From Planococcaceae bacterium UBA3378 (GTDB lineage Bacteria > Bacillota > Bacilli > Bacillales_A > Planococcaceae): 26,487 bases of DNA. Shown piece after piece: positions 7,633 to 16,146 of the stretch (positions are counted from its first letter, which is position 1; each line of letters begins with the position of its first letter). The position numbers and the translations under genes were made by a program. The notes under the pieces are model-generated. The model was not told the origin of the DNA. It saw only the letters and a program-made list of their open reading frames with translations, and did no database searches. The stretch covers positions 2,363-28,849 of the forward strand of contig DEQA01000283.1 in NCBI GenBank assembly GCA_002359075.1. The letters run 5' to 3'.

Positions 7633-8238
7633 ATGTTTATTCGCAATGAAAATTTTAAACAGTATATCAATGCCTATCCTGTTGTAGCCACCCTTATTAC
7701 CATTAACCTTGCTATTTTCATTATGACATTAATCCCAAACTTGGGGGAAGAAATCTTCTATTACGGTGTAAGTGTCAATGGATGGATTCTACAAGGAGAG
7801 TGGTGGCGTATCATAACAGCTATGTTCCTGCATGGCGGATGGATGCACATATTATTCAATATGTTCTCGCTGTTTTTATTTGGTCCGGAACTTGAGCAAA
7901 TAGCTGGAAAGGTGCGCTTCTTGGCTATCTATTTCTTATCGGGTATCGGCGGCGGGCTGGCAACACTGCTCACTCAGGATGCTATTTATACAAGCGTTGG
8001 TGCAAGCGGGGCAATCTTTGGGATTTTCGGGGCATTCGGAGCCATCCTGTTCCGTTACCGCAATTCCGTACCGCAGCTCCGCCAGATCATCTTACCGATC
8101 ATTGTGATCAGCGTAGTGATGACGTTCCTGCAACCTAATGTAAATGCTGCCAGTCATATAGGCGGACTTGCAACAGGCTTTGTCATCGGTTCTTTCTTTT
8201 TCAATTCAAAGCCTACTGCTACATGGGGAAAACGGTAA
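7633..8238 (+). CDS. ydcA: Rhomboid-family intramembrane serine protease
   Basis: The 201-residue polytopic membrane protein carries the rhomboid catalytic serine in GASGAIFG (Ser125), the catalytic histidine in NAASHIGGLATG (His175), and the LHGGWMHILFNM motif with Asn76. About six transmembrane segments are visible, as expected for the minimal rhomboid core. GAGGTGG lies 5 bases before the ATG. Position next to acpS matches ydcA of B. subtilis. It cleaves membrane-embedded substrates; the natural substrate cannot be told from sequence. Confidence 0.9.
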   Translation: MFIRNENFKQYINAYPVVATLITINLAIFIMTLIPNLGEEIFYYGVSVNGWILQGEWWRIITAMFLHGGWMHILFNMFSLFLFGPELEQIAGKVRFLAIYFLSGIGGGLATLLTQDAIYTSVGASGAIFGIFGAFGAILFRYRNSVPQLRQIILPIIVISVVMTFLQPNVNAASHIGGLATGFVIGSFFFNSKPTATWGKR

Positions 8239-8323
8239 GAAAAGTGCATTCGTAATGAACAGCCGGTTAGCCTGGACGTCTGATATTTTTATATTTAGAC
8301 AAACTTATAACTTTCTATCTTTT

Positions 8324-8362
8324 AAAAAGACTTCCGCAGATCTATTCTGTGGAAGCCTTTTT
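8324..8362. terminator. Bidirectional terminator between rhomboid gene and ydbT
   Basis: Bases 8331-8339 pair with 8347-8355 (one G-T position) and are flanked by A-run and T-run on both sides. The hairpin serves both convergent genes and includes the stop codon and last codons of ydbT. Confidence 0.85.
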
Positions 8363-9820
8363 ATATTCAAACCATTCCATTATCTCTTCAATATCCTTTT
8401 GCTCCATATGGTAAGCCTTCGCTTCTGCCCCTGACATTCCGGACATTACAACAACACGGCCGGTAGCCAGCTGTTTTTGTTTTTGAAAATAGCTTTGCCG
8501 ATGCTCTGCCACCTGGATGCGCCGTTTCTCTACTAAAAAAGTAATGCGGCTAATATGCCGGTAAATAATCGTTAATTGGGCATCCAGTAAGAAAAAACGC
8601 GCTGTTTTATGCTGCCATATACCGAGCAGAATAACCGGCACAATAAGTAAAGACGTAAGTAAACCGTACGGGAAAAAGAAATAGGTGGGAACAGCAATCA
8701 ATGGTACCAGCCATAAAAAGTCAATTCGGTAAAAATAAGATCGTGCCCGCTTTGGCGGCTTTACCATCTGTCTTTTCTCTAGCTGGAAATCAAACTGGGG
8801 AAAAAGCAGGGCAAGCCTTTCTATTGCCTCTTTTTTTGAAATGAGAGGAAATAAGGTAATCTTTTTGTCATCTCCTGATGTGAAGCTGCCTCCAGCGCTC
8901 TCCACTTGGATAGTAGCCAGACCAAATGGCTGCCGCAGGGGATTCTCCACAATCTTAATAGCCTGTATACGATTAAGCGGGATTGTAAGACGTTTCTTCT
9001 CCAAAAGCCCCCGCGTAATAACTAACCGCTCGTTTTCTTCTGTCACGGTAAAATCATAATAATTCAGCAGTGTAATAGCGACGGAAATAATCCAAGCACC
9101 TAACAGTCCGAAAAAGATGAGGAATGCAACAATGGCTATCCCGTATTGAATTAAATGAGTAAATTCATCATAAATCCAATCAAATGAAATGTAGTCGGCA
9201 AATTGCGATAAAACAGCAAAAACCCCGAAAATCACAACGCCAATTCCACGAGAGGTTGTGGCTAAAATAATAAGATCCTTAGGTGACATTTTGTGAATGA
9301 CTCGCCCGGCCGGCATTTGTACCAGTTGCTCCTCTTCCGGCTGTTGCCCTCGTTTTACCTGATTCATTTCCCGTTCAATTTGTTCAGCTGCCGCCTGCGT
9401 AACGGCTGTCAGCTCAGCTTCAGGCTTACCAGTCTTACTCCCGGCCGTTTCTACAAGAACTTGGACAAGCCCGAATACACGATGGAAAATCCCTTCCCGA
9501 TAATTCAAGCTTTGAATGCGGTCAAACGGAATATAGCGCTTCTTCTTTACAAATAACCCGTATTCTACTCTTAGTTCACTATCCTCAAACCAGTAGCGGA
9601 ATGTCCACCATTTCAAAATCCCTCCGAGGAATGTAAATAACACAACTACTAATAAAATAAGCAACGGAATCATTTGGCTGAAAAATTTTTCATCCTGAAC
9701 ATCAACCGTAAAAGTGAATCCATTGGCTATGACAATGATGATAATAGGTATGGCCATGTCCTTTAGCGCTTTTGCTAAATTAATAAGAGCCGATACAGGA
9801 TGTAGTTTATATTTAGACAT
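8342..9820 (-). CDS. ydbT: PH-like (bPH2/DUF304) membrane protein YdbT
   Basis: The 492-residue membrane protein (about 493 in B. subtilis) has three repeats of a transmembrane pair followed by a bacterial PH-like domain. The domains begin near FRYWFEDSELRVEYGLF (75-91), YYDFTVTEENERLVITRGL and FFLLDAQLTIIYRHI; each is followed by an RIQ-type strand such as PFDRIQSLNYREG and PLNRIQAIKIVEN. The start ATG overlaps the ydbS stop by 8 bases, with GAGG before it. In B. subtilis ydbST belongs to the sigma-W regulon and gives resistance to some bacteriocins. A sigma-W promoter is also present here. The biochemical activity is unknown. Confidence 0.9.
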   Translation of the reverse strand: MSKYKLHPVSALINLAKALKDMAIPIIIIVIANGFTFTVDVQDEKFFSQMIPLLILLVVVLFTFLGGILKWWTFRYWFEDSELRVEYGLFVKKKRYIPFDRIQSLNYREGIFHRVFGLVQVLVETAGSKTGKPEAELTAVTQAAAEQIEREMNQVKRGQQPEEEQLVQMPAGRVIHKMSPKDLIILATTSRGIGVVIFGVFAVLSQFADYISFDWIYDEFTHLIQYGIAIVAFLIFFGLLGAWIISVAITLLNYYDFTVTEENERLVITRGLLEKKRLTIPLNRIQAIKIVENPLRQPFGLATIQVESAGGSFTSGDDKKITLFPLISKKEAIERLALLFPQFDFQLEKRQMVKPPKRARSYFYRIDFLWLVPLIAVPTYFFFPYGLLTSLLIVPVILLGIWQHKTARFFLLDAQLTIIYRHISRITFLVEKRRIQVAEHRQSYFQKQKQLATGRVVVMSGMSGAEAKAYHMEQKDIEEIMEWFEYKKASTE

Positions 9821-10292
9821 CTTCCTCAGCCACCCTTGCTAATTCTGAAATACGCCCCCGGAGACGGTCTGCCTCATCCATTTCAAGAAACGGGATTGTA
9901 TGTGTCGTAGCAGCAGAAGAAATAGAAATGTTTGAAAGCCCGTACCGTTTTAAAATAGGGCCTTGCTCTGTATCGACATGCTGAACCCGCACCATCGGGA
10001 TTAATGTACGCGTTACGATAAACAAACCACTTTGAATTTCGATTTCCTGCTCCCGTACTTCATAGCGCCAAACCCGGAAACGTATATTCGGAAAAGCCCA
10101 AACAAGAAAAACAATCGCTATTACAACAATAGCCCAAGCAATTACATGTACGTAGAAGGGCCCTTCAAAATAAGTAATTAAAAAAGATGTTATGCCTGCA
10201 GCAATCGCTAAAAAGATAGTTTGGAGGATTCCATAAATACGCCATACGGTTATACCCTTTTGGGGAATCTTATATTTCGGTTGTTCTCTCAC
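9813..10292 (-). CDS. ydbS: PH-like (bPH2/DUF304) membrane protein YdbS
   Basis: This 159-residue partner of YdbT (same length as in B. subtilis) has two N-terminal transmembrane segments (about residues 18-40 and 48-68) and one PH-like domain, seen as RVWRYEVREQEIEIQSGLF and RTLIPMVRVQHVDTEQGP. The start is GTG 10292, 4 bases after AGAGGTGG. It heads the ydbS-ydbT operon with an 8-base gene overlap. Likely role: envelope protection together with YdbT, inferred from the B. subtilis homologue and the shared ECF-type promoter. Confidence 0.9.
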   Translation of the reverse strand: MREQPKYKIPQKGITVWRIYGILQTIFLAIAAGITSFLITYFEGPFYVHVIAWAIVVIAIVFLVWAFPNIRFRVWRYEVREQEIEIQSGLFIVTRTLIPMVRVQHVDTEQGPILKRYGLSNISISSAATTHTIPFLEMDEADRLRGRISELARVAEEDV

Positions 10293-10318
10293 TTTGCCAC
10301 CTCTTCTCTCCTATTGTA

Positions 10319-10344
10319 TACGGCCATATATGGAAAATGTTTCA
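10319..10344 (-). promoter_or_regulatory. Sigma-W (ECF) promoter of ydbS-ydbT
   Basis: The minus strand reads TGAAAC (10344-10339), exactly 16 bases, then CGTA (10322-10319), a full match to the sigma-W consensus. Transcription would begin a few bases downstream, leaving a leader of about 20 bases before ydbS. ydbST is a known sigma-W target in B. subtilis. Confidence 0.85.
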
Positions 10345-10542
10345 CTTTTTTCAGCCTATTGGCCAAAAGTTCCTTCAAGGACAATACATATAAATAAAAT
10401 CGTAAGGTACACAATACCCCTTTAGCAGCTCATCCTTCAACGTCACCCTTTTTTATCACTTTTCCAGTTTTTCTACAGCTAATCTGCATATGTATTTACT
10501 ACTGGAGGAAAGTGCGGCAAGCTGTGTATGTATAAAAGCAAT
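10345..10542. other. Gap between ydbS promoter and cshA terminator
   Basis: AT-rich sequence with no open frame that looks coding and no hairpin of note. It is part of a gap of about 400 bases between ydbS and cshA; the remainder holds the ydbS promoter, the cshA terminator and the cshA 3' untranslated region. Confidence 0.6.
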
Positions 10543-10584
10543 AAAAAAAGAACAGCCCGGAAAGTCGTAACTTCTGGCTGCTCT
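10543..10584 (-). terminator. Rho-independent terminator of cshA
   Basis: On the minus strand a long stem (10584-10571 with 10563-10549, small imperfections, 6-base loop) is followed by TTTTTTT. It lies about 115 bases past the cshA stop. Confidence 0.85.
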
Positions 10585-10624
10585 GTTTTATTAATCCATA
10601 TTTCGGTAAAAAGATAGCTTCGGC

Positions 10625-10644
10625 GGCGACATTAACATGCCGCC
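10625..10644 (-). other. GC-rich hairpin in the cshA 3' untranslated region
   Basis: Eight pairs (10625-10632 with 10637-10644, one G-U on the minus strand) enclose a 4-base loop, between the cshA stop and its terminator. There is no T-run, so it is not a terminator. It may stabilise or mark the mRNA end. Confidence 0.45.
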
Positions 10645-10700
10645 AGCCTTGTCTGGGGATGCTGCAAAACATTTCAAGTATCCCCTGCTCTTTTTTTCTA

Positions 10701-12194
10701 TTATTTTTCGTCACGGCGACGAGGACGACGATCACGGTCATTACGATCGCTACGGCGGCGATCTCCGCGGTCATTGCGTCCACCGCGGTCACGGCTTCCG
10801 CGTCCACGGTCTCCGCCACTTCGGCCTCGGTCATTACGTCCACGGCTTCCTCCAGAAGAACGGTCACGACGCATTGGTAATGGGCGTTCCTCTGTAATCG
10901 TAACAGGTGTTGCATCCGGCTCTTTTGTCATCGCCTTAAGCGCTGCTGCTACTAAGTCGAGCGCCTCGTTGTTTTTCAACAGTTGGGCAGCCATTTCACG
11001 ATAGCTTCCTAAATCATTGTTTTGCACAAGCTCGACTAAATTTTGCATTGCTACCTCTTGCTGTCCTGCAAGCGCCTCTTCTGTGCTTGGCGGACGAAGT
11101 GGTGTCATGCGTTTTTTCGTCGTTTCTTCCACGATGCGCAGGTAACCCATTTCACGCGGAGTTACAAACGTTACGGCGATACCTGATTTACCGGCACGAC
11201 CTGTACGTCCGATACGGTGAACGTAAGATTCAGGGTCTTGCGGGATATCAAAGTTATAAACGTGAGAAACGCCTGAAATATCAAGACCACGTGCTGCTAC
11301 ATCTGTCGCGATTAAAATATCAATTTTATTTTCTTTAAACTGGCGCAGTACTGAAATACGTTTCGCCTGGCTTAAGTCTCCGTGGATACCTTCTGCAAGA
11401 TAGCCGCGTAATGTTAACGCTTGAGATAATTCATCAACACGGCGTTTCGTACGCCCGAAGATAATCGCAAGCTCCGGTTTTTGCACATCCAACAAGCGAG
11501 TCAGTACATCGAACTTCTCACGCTCCTGCGCTTTTACGAAGAACTGCTCGATGTTTTCCATCGTTAATTCTTTTGCCTTAATTTTTACGATTTCAGGGTC
11601 ACGCATGAATGTTTCAGCAATTTTACGGATTGCTGGAGGCATTGTAGCAGAGAACAATAATGTTTGGCGTTCAGCCGGTACATTTTCTAAAATCGCATTG
11701 ATATCGTCGATGAAGCCCATGTTCAGCATCTCATCTGCTTCGTCCAATACTAATGTTTGTACTCCTTCTAGCTTTAACGTACGACGATTAATATGGTCAA
11801 TAATACGCCCTGGTGTACCTACGATGATTTGTGGTCTGTTTTTAAGAGCACGGATTTGACGTCCAATCTCTTGACCGCCATACACGGAAAGTAATTTCAC
11901 GCGTTTGTCATAACCAATTTTATATAGCTCTTCAGACACTTGGATCGCCAGCTCACGAGTTGGCGCGATAACTAATGCCTGGATATTTGGGTTTTTAGGG
12001 TCAATTTTTTCAATCAGAGGAATACCGAAAGCGGCAGTTTTACCAGTACCAGTTTGCGCTTGGCCTAATACATCGCGGCCTTCCATCGCAAATGTAATTG
12101 TTCCTTCTTGGATAGGTGTTGCTTCTTCAAATCCCATACGCTTTACTGAACGTAATGTAGATTCACTAATGTTTAATTCTGAAAAATTTGTCAA
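10701..12194 (-). CDS. cshA: DEAD-box RNA helicase CshA
   Basis: This roughly 497-residue ATP-dependent RNA helicase has all family motifs: the Q motif GFEEATPIQ, Walker A AQTGTGKT, PTRELA, VLDEADEMLNMGF, SATMP, ARGLDISGVSHVYNFD and HRIGRTGRAG. Sequence is close to B. subtilis CshA throughout the core. After about residue 440 the tail is a low-complexity run of Arg, Gly, Asp and Ser (RGRNDRGRSGGDRGRGSRD). I place the start at TTG 12194, with AAGGAG about 9 bases upstream; the TTG at 12203 is only one base from that site. CshA works in RNA decay, ribosome assembly and cold adaptation. The gene is monocistronic. Confidence 0.95.
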   Translation of the reverse strand: MTNFSELNISESTLRSVKRMGFEEATPIQEGTITFAMEGRDVLGQAQTGTGKTAAFGIPLIEKIDPKNPNIQALVIAPTRELAIQVSEELYKIGYDKRVKLLSVYGGQEIGRQIRALKNRPQIIVGTPGRIIDHINRRTLKLEGVQTLVLDEADEMLNMGFIDDINAILENVPAERQTLLFSATMPPAIRKIAETFMRDPEIVKIKAKELTMENIEQFFVKAQEREKFDVLTRLLDVQKPELAIIFGRTKRRVDELSQALTLRGYLAEGIHGDLSQAKRISVLRQFKENKIDILIATDVAARGLDISGVSHVYNFDIPQDPESYVHRIGRTGRAGKSGIAVTFVTPREMGYLRIVEETTKKRMTPLRPPSTEEALAGQQEVAMQNLVELVQNNDLGSYREMAAQLLKNNEALDLVAAALKAMTKEPDATPVTITEERPLPMRRDRSSGGSRGRNDRGRSGGDRGRGSRDRGGRNDRGDRRRSDRNDRDRRPRRRDEK

Positions 12195-12434
12195 ACTCTT
12201 CAATCTCCTTTTTTTCCTTTAAGTTGACAAATGGTTACATTTTCAGATGAAGTATGTCGGCAAAATCGAGCCTTTATGTGGAACGTTTCCGTTACTTAAA
12301 AAATTCTCTCCGCTTGCTGCAGAGCTCTCTTATATGAAAGGGAAAGCCCGGTCTTTGCCGAGCGGTTCGATTCTATAGTTCAATTGTTTCGTTCCCAATA
12401 AGGATAGTAAAAATAGAATGAAACCGTTAAATTC
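12195..12434. other. cshA 5' leader and promoter region
   Basis: No coding frame seen. On the minus strand two ECF-like spacings occur: GGAAAC (12290-12285)-N16-CGAT (12268-12265) and CGAAAC (12391-12386)-N16-CGAA (12369-12366). Neither -10 matches a known B. subtilis ECF consensus exactly. A TATAGA (minus) at about 12377 is another weak option. The real cshA promoter cannot be fixed from sequence. Confidence 0.4.
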
Positions 12435-12470
12435 AAAAAAAAGCACTCTTCAACAATAATCATGAAGAGT
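12435..12470 (-). terminator. Rho-independent terminator of the hydrolase gene
   Basis: ACTCTTCA (12445-12452) pairs perfectly with 12463-12470 across a 10-base loop, with TTTTTTTT following on the minus strand after GC. It lies about 90 bases past the hydrolase stop and upstream of cshA. Confidence 0.9.
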
Positions 12471-12560
12471 CTTCGCACAAAATGTATCCATTGCTTTACA
12501 TAGTCTAACATGCCATTTTAATCGTTGCAACGATTATGCTCGAATCATAAAAATCTGACG

Positions 12561-13259
12561 TTATACTTTCGTTAAAAAGGCCGCTGCTTTTAGAAACCAT
12601 TCATCACAATCTTCACTGTAACATATATGATGCTTCCCGCACTCTGAAATATACAATTGTTTTTCAGCAGCCGCAATCCGGTCATACAAGTATTGGGCTG
12701 TAGCCAGCGGTACAATGCCATCAAGCGCTCCTTGTACAATGAATACCGGACAAGTAAGATGACCGATATACGGTTCTGTTTTTCTTACGATCTTCATAAA
12801 TTCCACCGTTGCAGATGGCGGCACATTCCGCAGTTTATGCTGATAGCGCTGAAAAAGTTCATTTTCACGCAGCTTCTGGTGAAAAGCATCATCTGCCATT
12901 GAACGAATGTCCTTTGCCAGCTGCAGAGGGCTTACATATTTTGCCGCTGCACTCAGAAGAAGCAGTTTCTTCACCGGGTAGCGTTTTGCTAAATACATAG
13001 CAATAACCCCTCCCATTGAAAAGCCTGCGATCATTACATCATCCACCTTTTTAGCAAGACTTCGATAAGCCAGTTCTGCGTCCATCAGCCAATGTTCCGC
13101 TTTATACCCTTTCATATCAAGAGAATCCGCATCACCGTGCCCTGAAAACGTAGGTGTTTCCACTATCCAGCCTGTATGCTCCTTTACACAATCTACAAAA
13201 GGCTGAACTTCATATGGACCGCCGGAAAAACCATGTAAAACAAGTATGCCTACCGTCAT
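12561..13259 (-). CDS. Alpha/beta-hydrolase, carboxylesterase / monoacylglycerol-lipase type
   Basis: The 232-residue alpha/beta hydrolase carries the nucleophile elbow GFSMGG (Ser81), an acid in VQGALDGIVP (Asp180) and a histidine in GKHHICYSED (His210 or 211), the complete catalytic triad. The oxyanion region is LHGFSGGP near residue 8. Size and motifs fit the family of Geobacillus Est30-type carboxylesterases and thermostable monoacylglycerol lipases. I chose ATG 13259 because AGGGG lies 6 bases upstream. It has its own terminator, and murF upstream is terminated too, so it is probably monocistronic. It sits between cshA and murF, which are neighbours in B. subtilis. The true substrate is not visible. 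Confidence 0.85.
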   Translation of the reverse strand: MTVGILVLHGFSGGPYEVQPFVDCVKEHTGWIVETPTFSGHGDADSLDMKGYKAEHWLMDAELAYRSLAKKVDDVMIAGFSMGGVIAMYLAKRYPVKKLLLLSAAAKYVSPLQLAKDIRSMADDAFHQKLRENELFQRYQHKLRNVPPSATVEFMKIVRKTEPYIGHLTCPVFIVQGALDGIVPLATAQYLYDRIAAAEKQLYISECGKHHICYSEDCDEWFLKAAAFLTKV

Positions 13260-13581
13260 TTCTAACCCCTGCCTTTTCCAGCACATAGCTTGTCTATTTA
13301 TGTTGTTGCTGTCTTTTTACATTCATTAGGTATTCCTCCTGCGAAAGTACTCATTCTCCTTTCGAAAAAAGAGTATAAACACCTAAAGATCAGTCTCTTA
13401 CAGAAAAACTTTTCTATCTCTTTTTTTACAGTTTTCTCTATTTATTTCTGCGCTGAAAACCCTCCATTAATTCCGTTGATAAAGGGGCCGGCTGAAAAAA
13501 CCTTTTGAGGTGAAACCTTTACGCTAAGGCTAGCGGCATTTGCTGCAGAACCACATTTCCTAATAGATCATCCTAATGGAT
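13260..13581. other. Gap upstream of the hydrolase gene
   Basis: It presumably holds the promoter of the hydrolase gene, but no convincing -10/-35 pair was found. On the minus strand a GGAGG site near 13335 precedes an ATG opening a 10-codon frame (MNVKRQQQHK). A second frame of 18 codons overlaps it. Both are too short to claim as genes. Confidence 0.4.
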
Positions 13582-13620
13582 TGAAAGGGTGTCCAGAAAG
13601 TTTTTACTTTCTGGACACCC
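13582..13620 (-). terminator. Strong hairpin terminator of ddl-murF
   Basis: Fourteen perfect pairs (13587-13600 with 13607-13620) enclose a 6-base loop, followed on the minus strand by TTTC. The U-run is short, but the stem is very strong and sits 15 bases past the murF stop. Confidence 0.8.
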
Positions 13621-13635
13621 TCCTTTCATTCATCG

Positions 13636-15000
13636 TTATTTAAAAGTATTTACAATCGTTTCAAGTTTCATGCCACGGGAACCCTTTAACAAAATAAGCG
13701 TTTTCTCATCTGCATCACGGCGAATTGCCTCGATGATTGGCTCATAGTCTGTTTCTGTATAAACGAGGCGTGATGCTTCCCATACAGGCTGCAGTTGGTC
13801 ATAGAGCCATTTCATACGAGGACCATACAGAAAGATCCGTTCTACGGAGTCGTCAATCTCTTCTGCTATTTGCTCATGAAAGGCCTTTTCGTCAAGACCA
13901 AGCTCCAGCATATCGCCAAGCACCAGCCACTTTTTAGGTCTCATCGTTGACGATTTGACAAATTGAATAGCTGCACGCATAGAAGTAGGGGCAGCGTTAT
14001 AAGCATCATTAATAAACAACGGGCCCTTTTCTACCGGTACGAGCTGCATGCGCATATCCGTTAAGGCAACCTGTTTTAATGAGGTACGAATTTGGTCATC
14101 TGTTAAACCTAACGCCTTGCTGACAAGCAAGGCACTAAGTGTGTTTTTCACCTGATGCTTGCCAAGTACGGAAATATCGAATGTTCCCTCTAGGAGCCCA
14201 TTTACAGTAAAATGGCTTCCCGTCTCTGTTGTTTCAATCTCTGAGACGAACAGTGTATTTTCATCTCCAAAACCAAAAGACATTGTCTCTGTATAAGGGT
14301 CTTCCTTCACAAGCTGGCGAAGCAGCGGTTCATCACCATCATAAAATAGGAATCCCTCTTCCAACAGGCCCTTTGTAATTTCGTATTTTGCCTTTGCAAT
14401 GCCTTCACGGGACCCAAGCTCCTGCATATGCGCTTCACCGATATTTGTAATGATCGCTAAATGCGGACGGGCAATCCGCGTTAATAATTCAATTTCCCCA
14501 AATCCGCTCATGCCCATTTCCAGCACCGAAATCTCCGTATCTTCGTCAAGCTGCAAAATTGTAATAGGTAATCCCAGCTGGTTATTGAAGTTGCCGATTG
14601 TTTTTTGCACTTTAAAATACGGCGATAAAGTTCCTGCTAAAATATCCTTTGTAGATGTCTTGCCGTTTGAGCCTGTAATCCCTATAAAGGTTGCCTTGTG
14701 CTCGCTTCGGTAAGCAATGGCCATCTGCTGCAGAGCCGCTTCTGCATCCTCTACAAAAATGAGCGGCCGGTTTTGGGGCGGGTTCGGCTCATCCTTTAGC
14801 CAAAGAGATGCTGCCGCTCCCTTCTCAAAAGCCTGCTCGACAAAGCGGTGTCCATTTACCGTCTCTCCCCGGAAAGGTACAAACAGGTCCCCTGGTTTAA
14901 GAGTACGTGTATCAATTGAGATGCCTGTCACTATTGTATCTTCATTATTCTGCTCACGGATTTTCAGCCATGCTGCCAGTTGTGCCAATGTTTTTTTCAT
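13636..15000 (-). CDS. murF: UDP-MurNAc-tripeptide:D-Ala-D-Ala ligase
   Basis: The 454-residue Mur ligase attaches the dipeptide D-Ala-D-Ala to UDP-MurNAc-tripeptide, the last cytoplasmic step of precursor assembly. Visible are the N-terminal substrate domain (GISIDTRTLKPGDLFVPFRGE), the P-loop GITGSNGKTSTK, the LEMGMSGFGEI motif and the C-terminal domain with INDAYNAAPTSM and VLGDMLELG. ATG 15000 is chosen since homologues start at MKKTL; AAGGA lies 11 bases upstream. The gene starts 7 bases after the end of ddl, whose product is its substrate source. Identification is firm. Confidence 0.95.
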   Translation of the reverse strand: MKKTLAQLAAWLKIREQNNEDTIVTGISIDTRTLKPGDLFVPFRGETVNGHRFVEQAFEKGAAASLWLKDEPNPPQNRPLIFVEDAEAALQQMAIAYRSEHKATFIGITGSNGKTSTKDILAGTLSPYFKVQKTIGNFNNQLGLPITILQLDEDTEISVLEMGMSGFGEIELLTRIARPHLAIITNIGEAHMQELGSREGIAKAKYEITKGLLEEGFLFYDGDEPLLRQLVKEDPYTETMSFGFGDENTLFVSEIETTETGSHFTVNGLLEGTFDISVLGKHQVKNTLSALLVSKALGLTDDQIRTSLKQVALTDMRMQLVPVEKGPLFINDAYNAAPTSMRAAIQFVKSSTMRPKKWLVLGDMLELGLDEKAFHEQIAEEIDDSVERIFLYGPRMKWLYDQLQPVWEASRLVYTETDYEPIIEAIRRDADEKTLILLKGSRGMKLETIVNTFK

Positions 15001-15007
15001 TTCATCA

Positions 15008-16072
15008 TCAATCCTTATTATATTGAAGCTTTTGCTTTTCTGCATGGCGCTCTAAAGCCAATTCAATCAATTGATTAATCAGTTCAGGATAGCTCACACC
15101 TGTATGCTGCCATAAAAGCGGATACATACTCGATGGCGTAAAGCCAGGCATCGTATTTACTTCATTAATGAATACTTCCTCATTTGCCGTAACGAAAAAG
15201 TCTGCTCTTACAATCCCAGAGCAATCCAGAATCTTAAATGCTGATTTTGCCATTTCACTCATTTTGCTGACAACTGTATCCGGGAGTTCGGCAGGAATAA
15301 TGAGTGCTGTCGATCCATCCTTATATTTAGAATCATAGTCGTAAAATTCCGTCATCGGCTTGATTTCACCGGCTACCGATGTTTTCGGTTTATCGTTACC
15401 GAGAACACCCATTTCCACTTCACGTCCTGCAATACCTTGCTCTATAATAATCTTCCGGTCGTATCGGAAAGCAAGCTCGATAGCTGCAATAAGCTCTTCC
15501 CGCGTCACGGCTTTACTAATGCCTACACTAGAACCGAGATTTGCAGGTTTGACGAACAACGGGGCTTTCAGCTTCTCACATTTAGCTAAAATACCTTCCT
15601 GATCGCTTTCCCATTCACTACGGATAAAATAAATATACGGTGTTTGGGCAAGACCTGCGATTTCAAACAGCTGCTTCATAATCACTTTATCCATTCCGGC
15701 TGCGGATGCTAATACACCATTGCCCACATACGGTACGTTCATTACTTCCAGCAATCCCTGCACTGTTCCATCTTCCCCATTCGTCCCGTGCAAAAGAGGG
15801 AAAATAACATCAAACTGATTCTCGCTATGTGCATTGATGAAATTTATTATATTATTCGGTGCTTTATTTGACTCGAATTGTAGTTGGTCAATCGTCTCTA
15901 CAGGAGCTGTTAATTGAGGTCCTATCAGCCATTCGCCCTCTAATGTAATAAAAATCGGATGCACTTCATATTCCTCAAAATCCAAAGCTTGCGTCACCGC
16001 CTTGGCAGTCGAAAGCGATACTTCATGCTCCGCAGACTTTCCCCCGTATACTAAACCGATTTTCTTTTTCAT
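15008..16072 (-). CDS. ddl: D-alanine--D-alanine ligase
   Basis: The 354-residue ATP-grasp ligase makes D-Ala-D-Ala. The N-terminal KIGLVYGGKSAEHEVSL, central HGTNGEDGTVQGLLE, FVKPANLGSSVGI and C-terminal FINEVNTMPGFT signatures are all present. The specificity loop keeps the tyrosine-bearing YDYDSKYKDGS of ordinary D-Ala-D-Ala ligases, so it is not a vancomycin-type D-Ala-D-Lac enzyme. ATG 16072 is chosen because AAGGAGG lies 8 bases upstream; an upstream in-frame ATG at 16123 lacks a site. It is first in the ddl-murF pair. No ECF promoter was seen ahead of it. Confidence 0.95.
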   Translation of the reverse strand: MKKKIGLVYGGKSAEHEVSLSTAKAVTQALDFEEYEVHPIFITLEGEWLIGPQLTAPVETIDQLQFESNKAPNNIINFINAHSENQFDVIFPLLHGTNGEDGTVQGLLEVMNVPYVGNGVLASAAGMDKVIMKQLFEIAGLAQTPYIYFIRSEWESDQEGILAKCEKLKAPLFVKPANLGSSVGISKAVTREELIAAIELAFRYDRKIIIEQGIAGREVEMGVLGNDKPKTSVAGEIKPMTEFYDYDSKYKDGSTALIIPAELPDTVVSKMSEMAKSAFKILDCSGIVRADFFVTANEEVFINEVNTMPGFTPSSMYPLLWQHTGVSYPELINQLIELALERHAEKQKLQYNKD

Positions 16073-16146
16073 TTTGTTGACCTCCTTAAGTATCCCTAGT
16101 TTATCATGAAATAAAATTTCCAATAAACTAATTCCCTTGTTTCCTT

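Noticed and set aside
10499..10915. 138-codon minus-strand frame and several plus-strand frames over the cshA 3' end
   Set aside because: They are shadows produced by the Arg/Gly/Asp codon repeats of cshA; their composition is implausible and there are no ribosome sites.
12360..12377. tRNA T-arm-like sequence GGTTCGATTC
   Set aside because: No matching acceptor, D or anticodon arms can be drawn around it on either strand.
13290..13345. 10- and 18-codon frames upstream of the hydrolase, one with a good ribosome site
   Set aside because: Too short to separate from chance, and no homologue recognised; noted only in the gap entry.
13511..13538. TGAAAC-N17-CGGC on the plus strand, ECF-like
   Set aside because: The -10 is off consensus and there is no plus-strand gene downstream.
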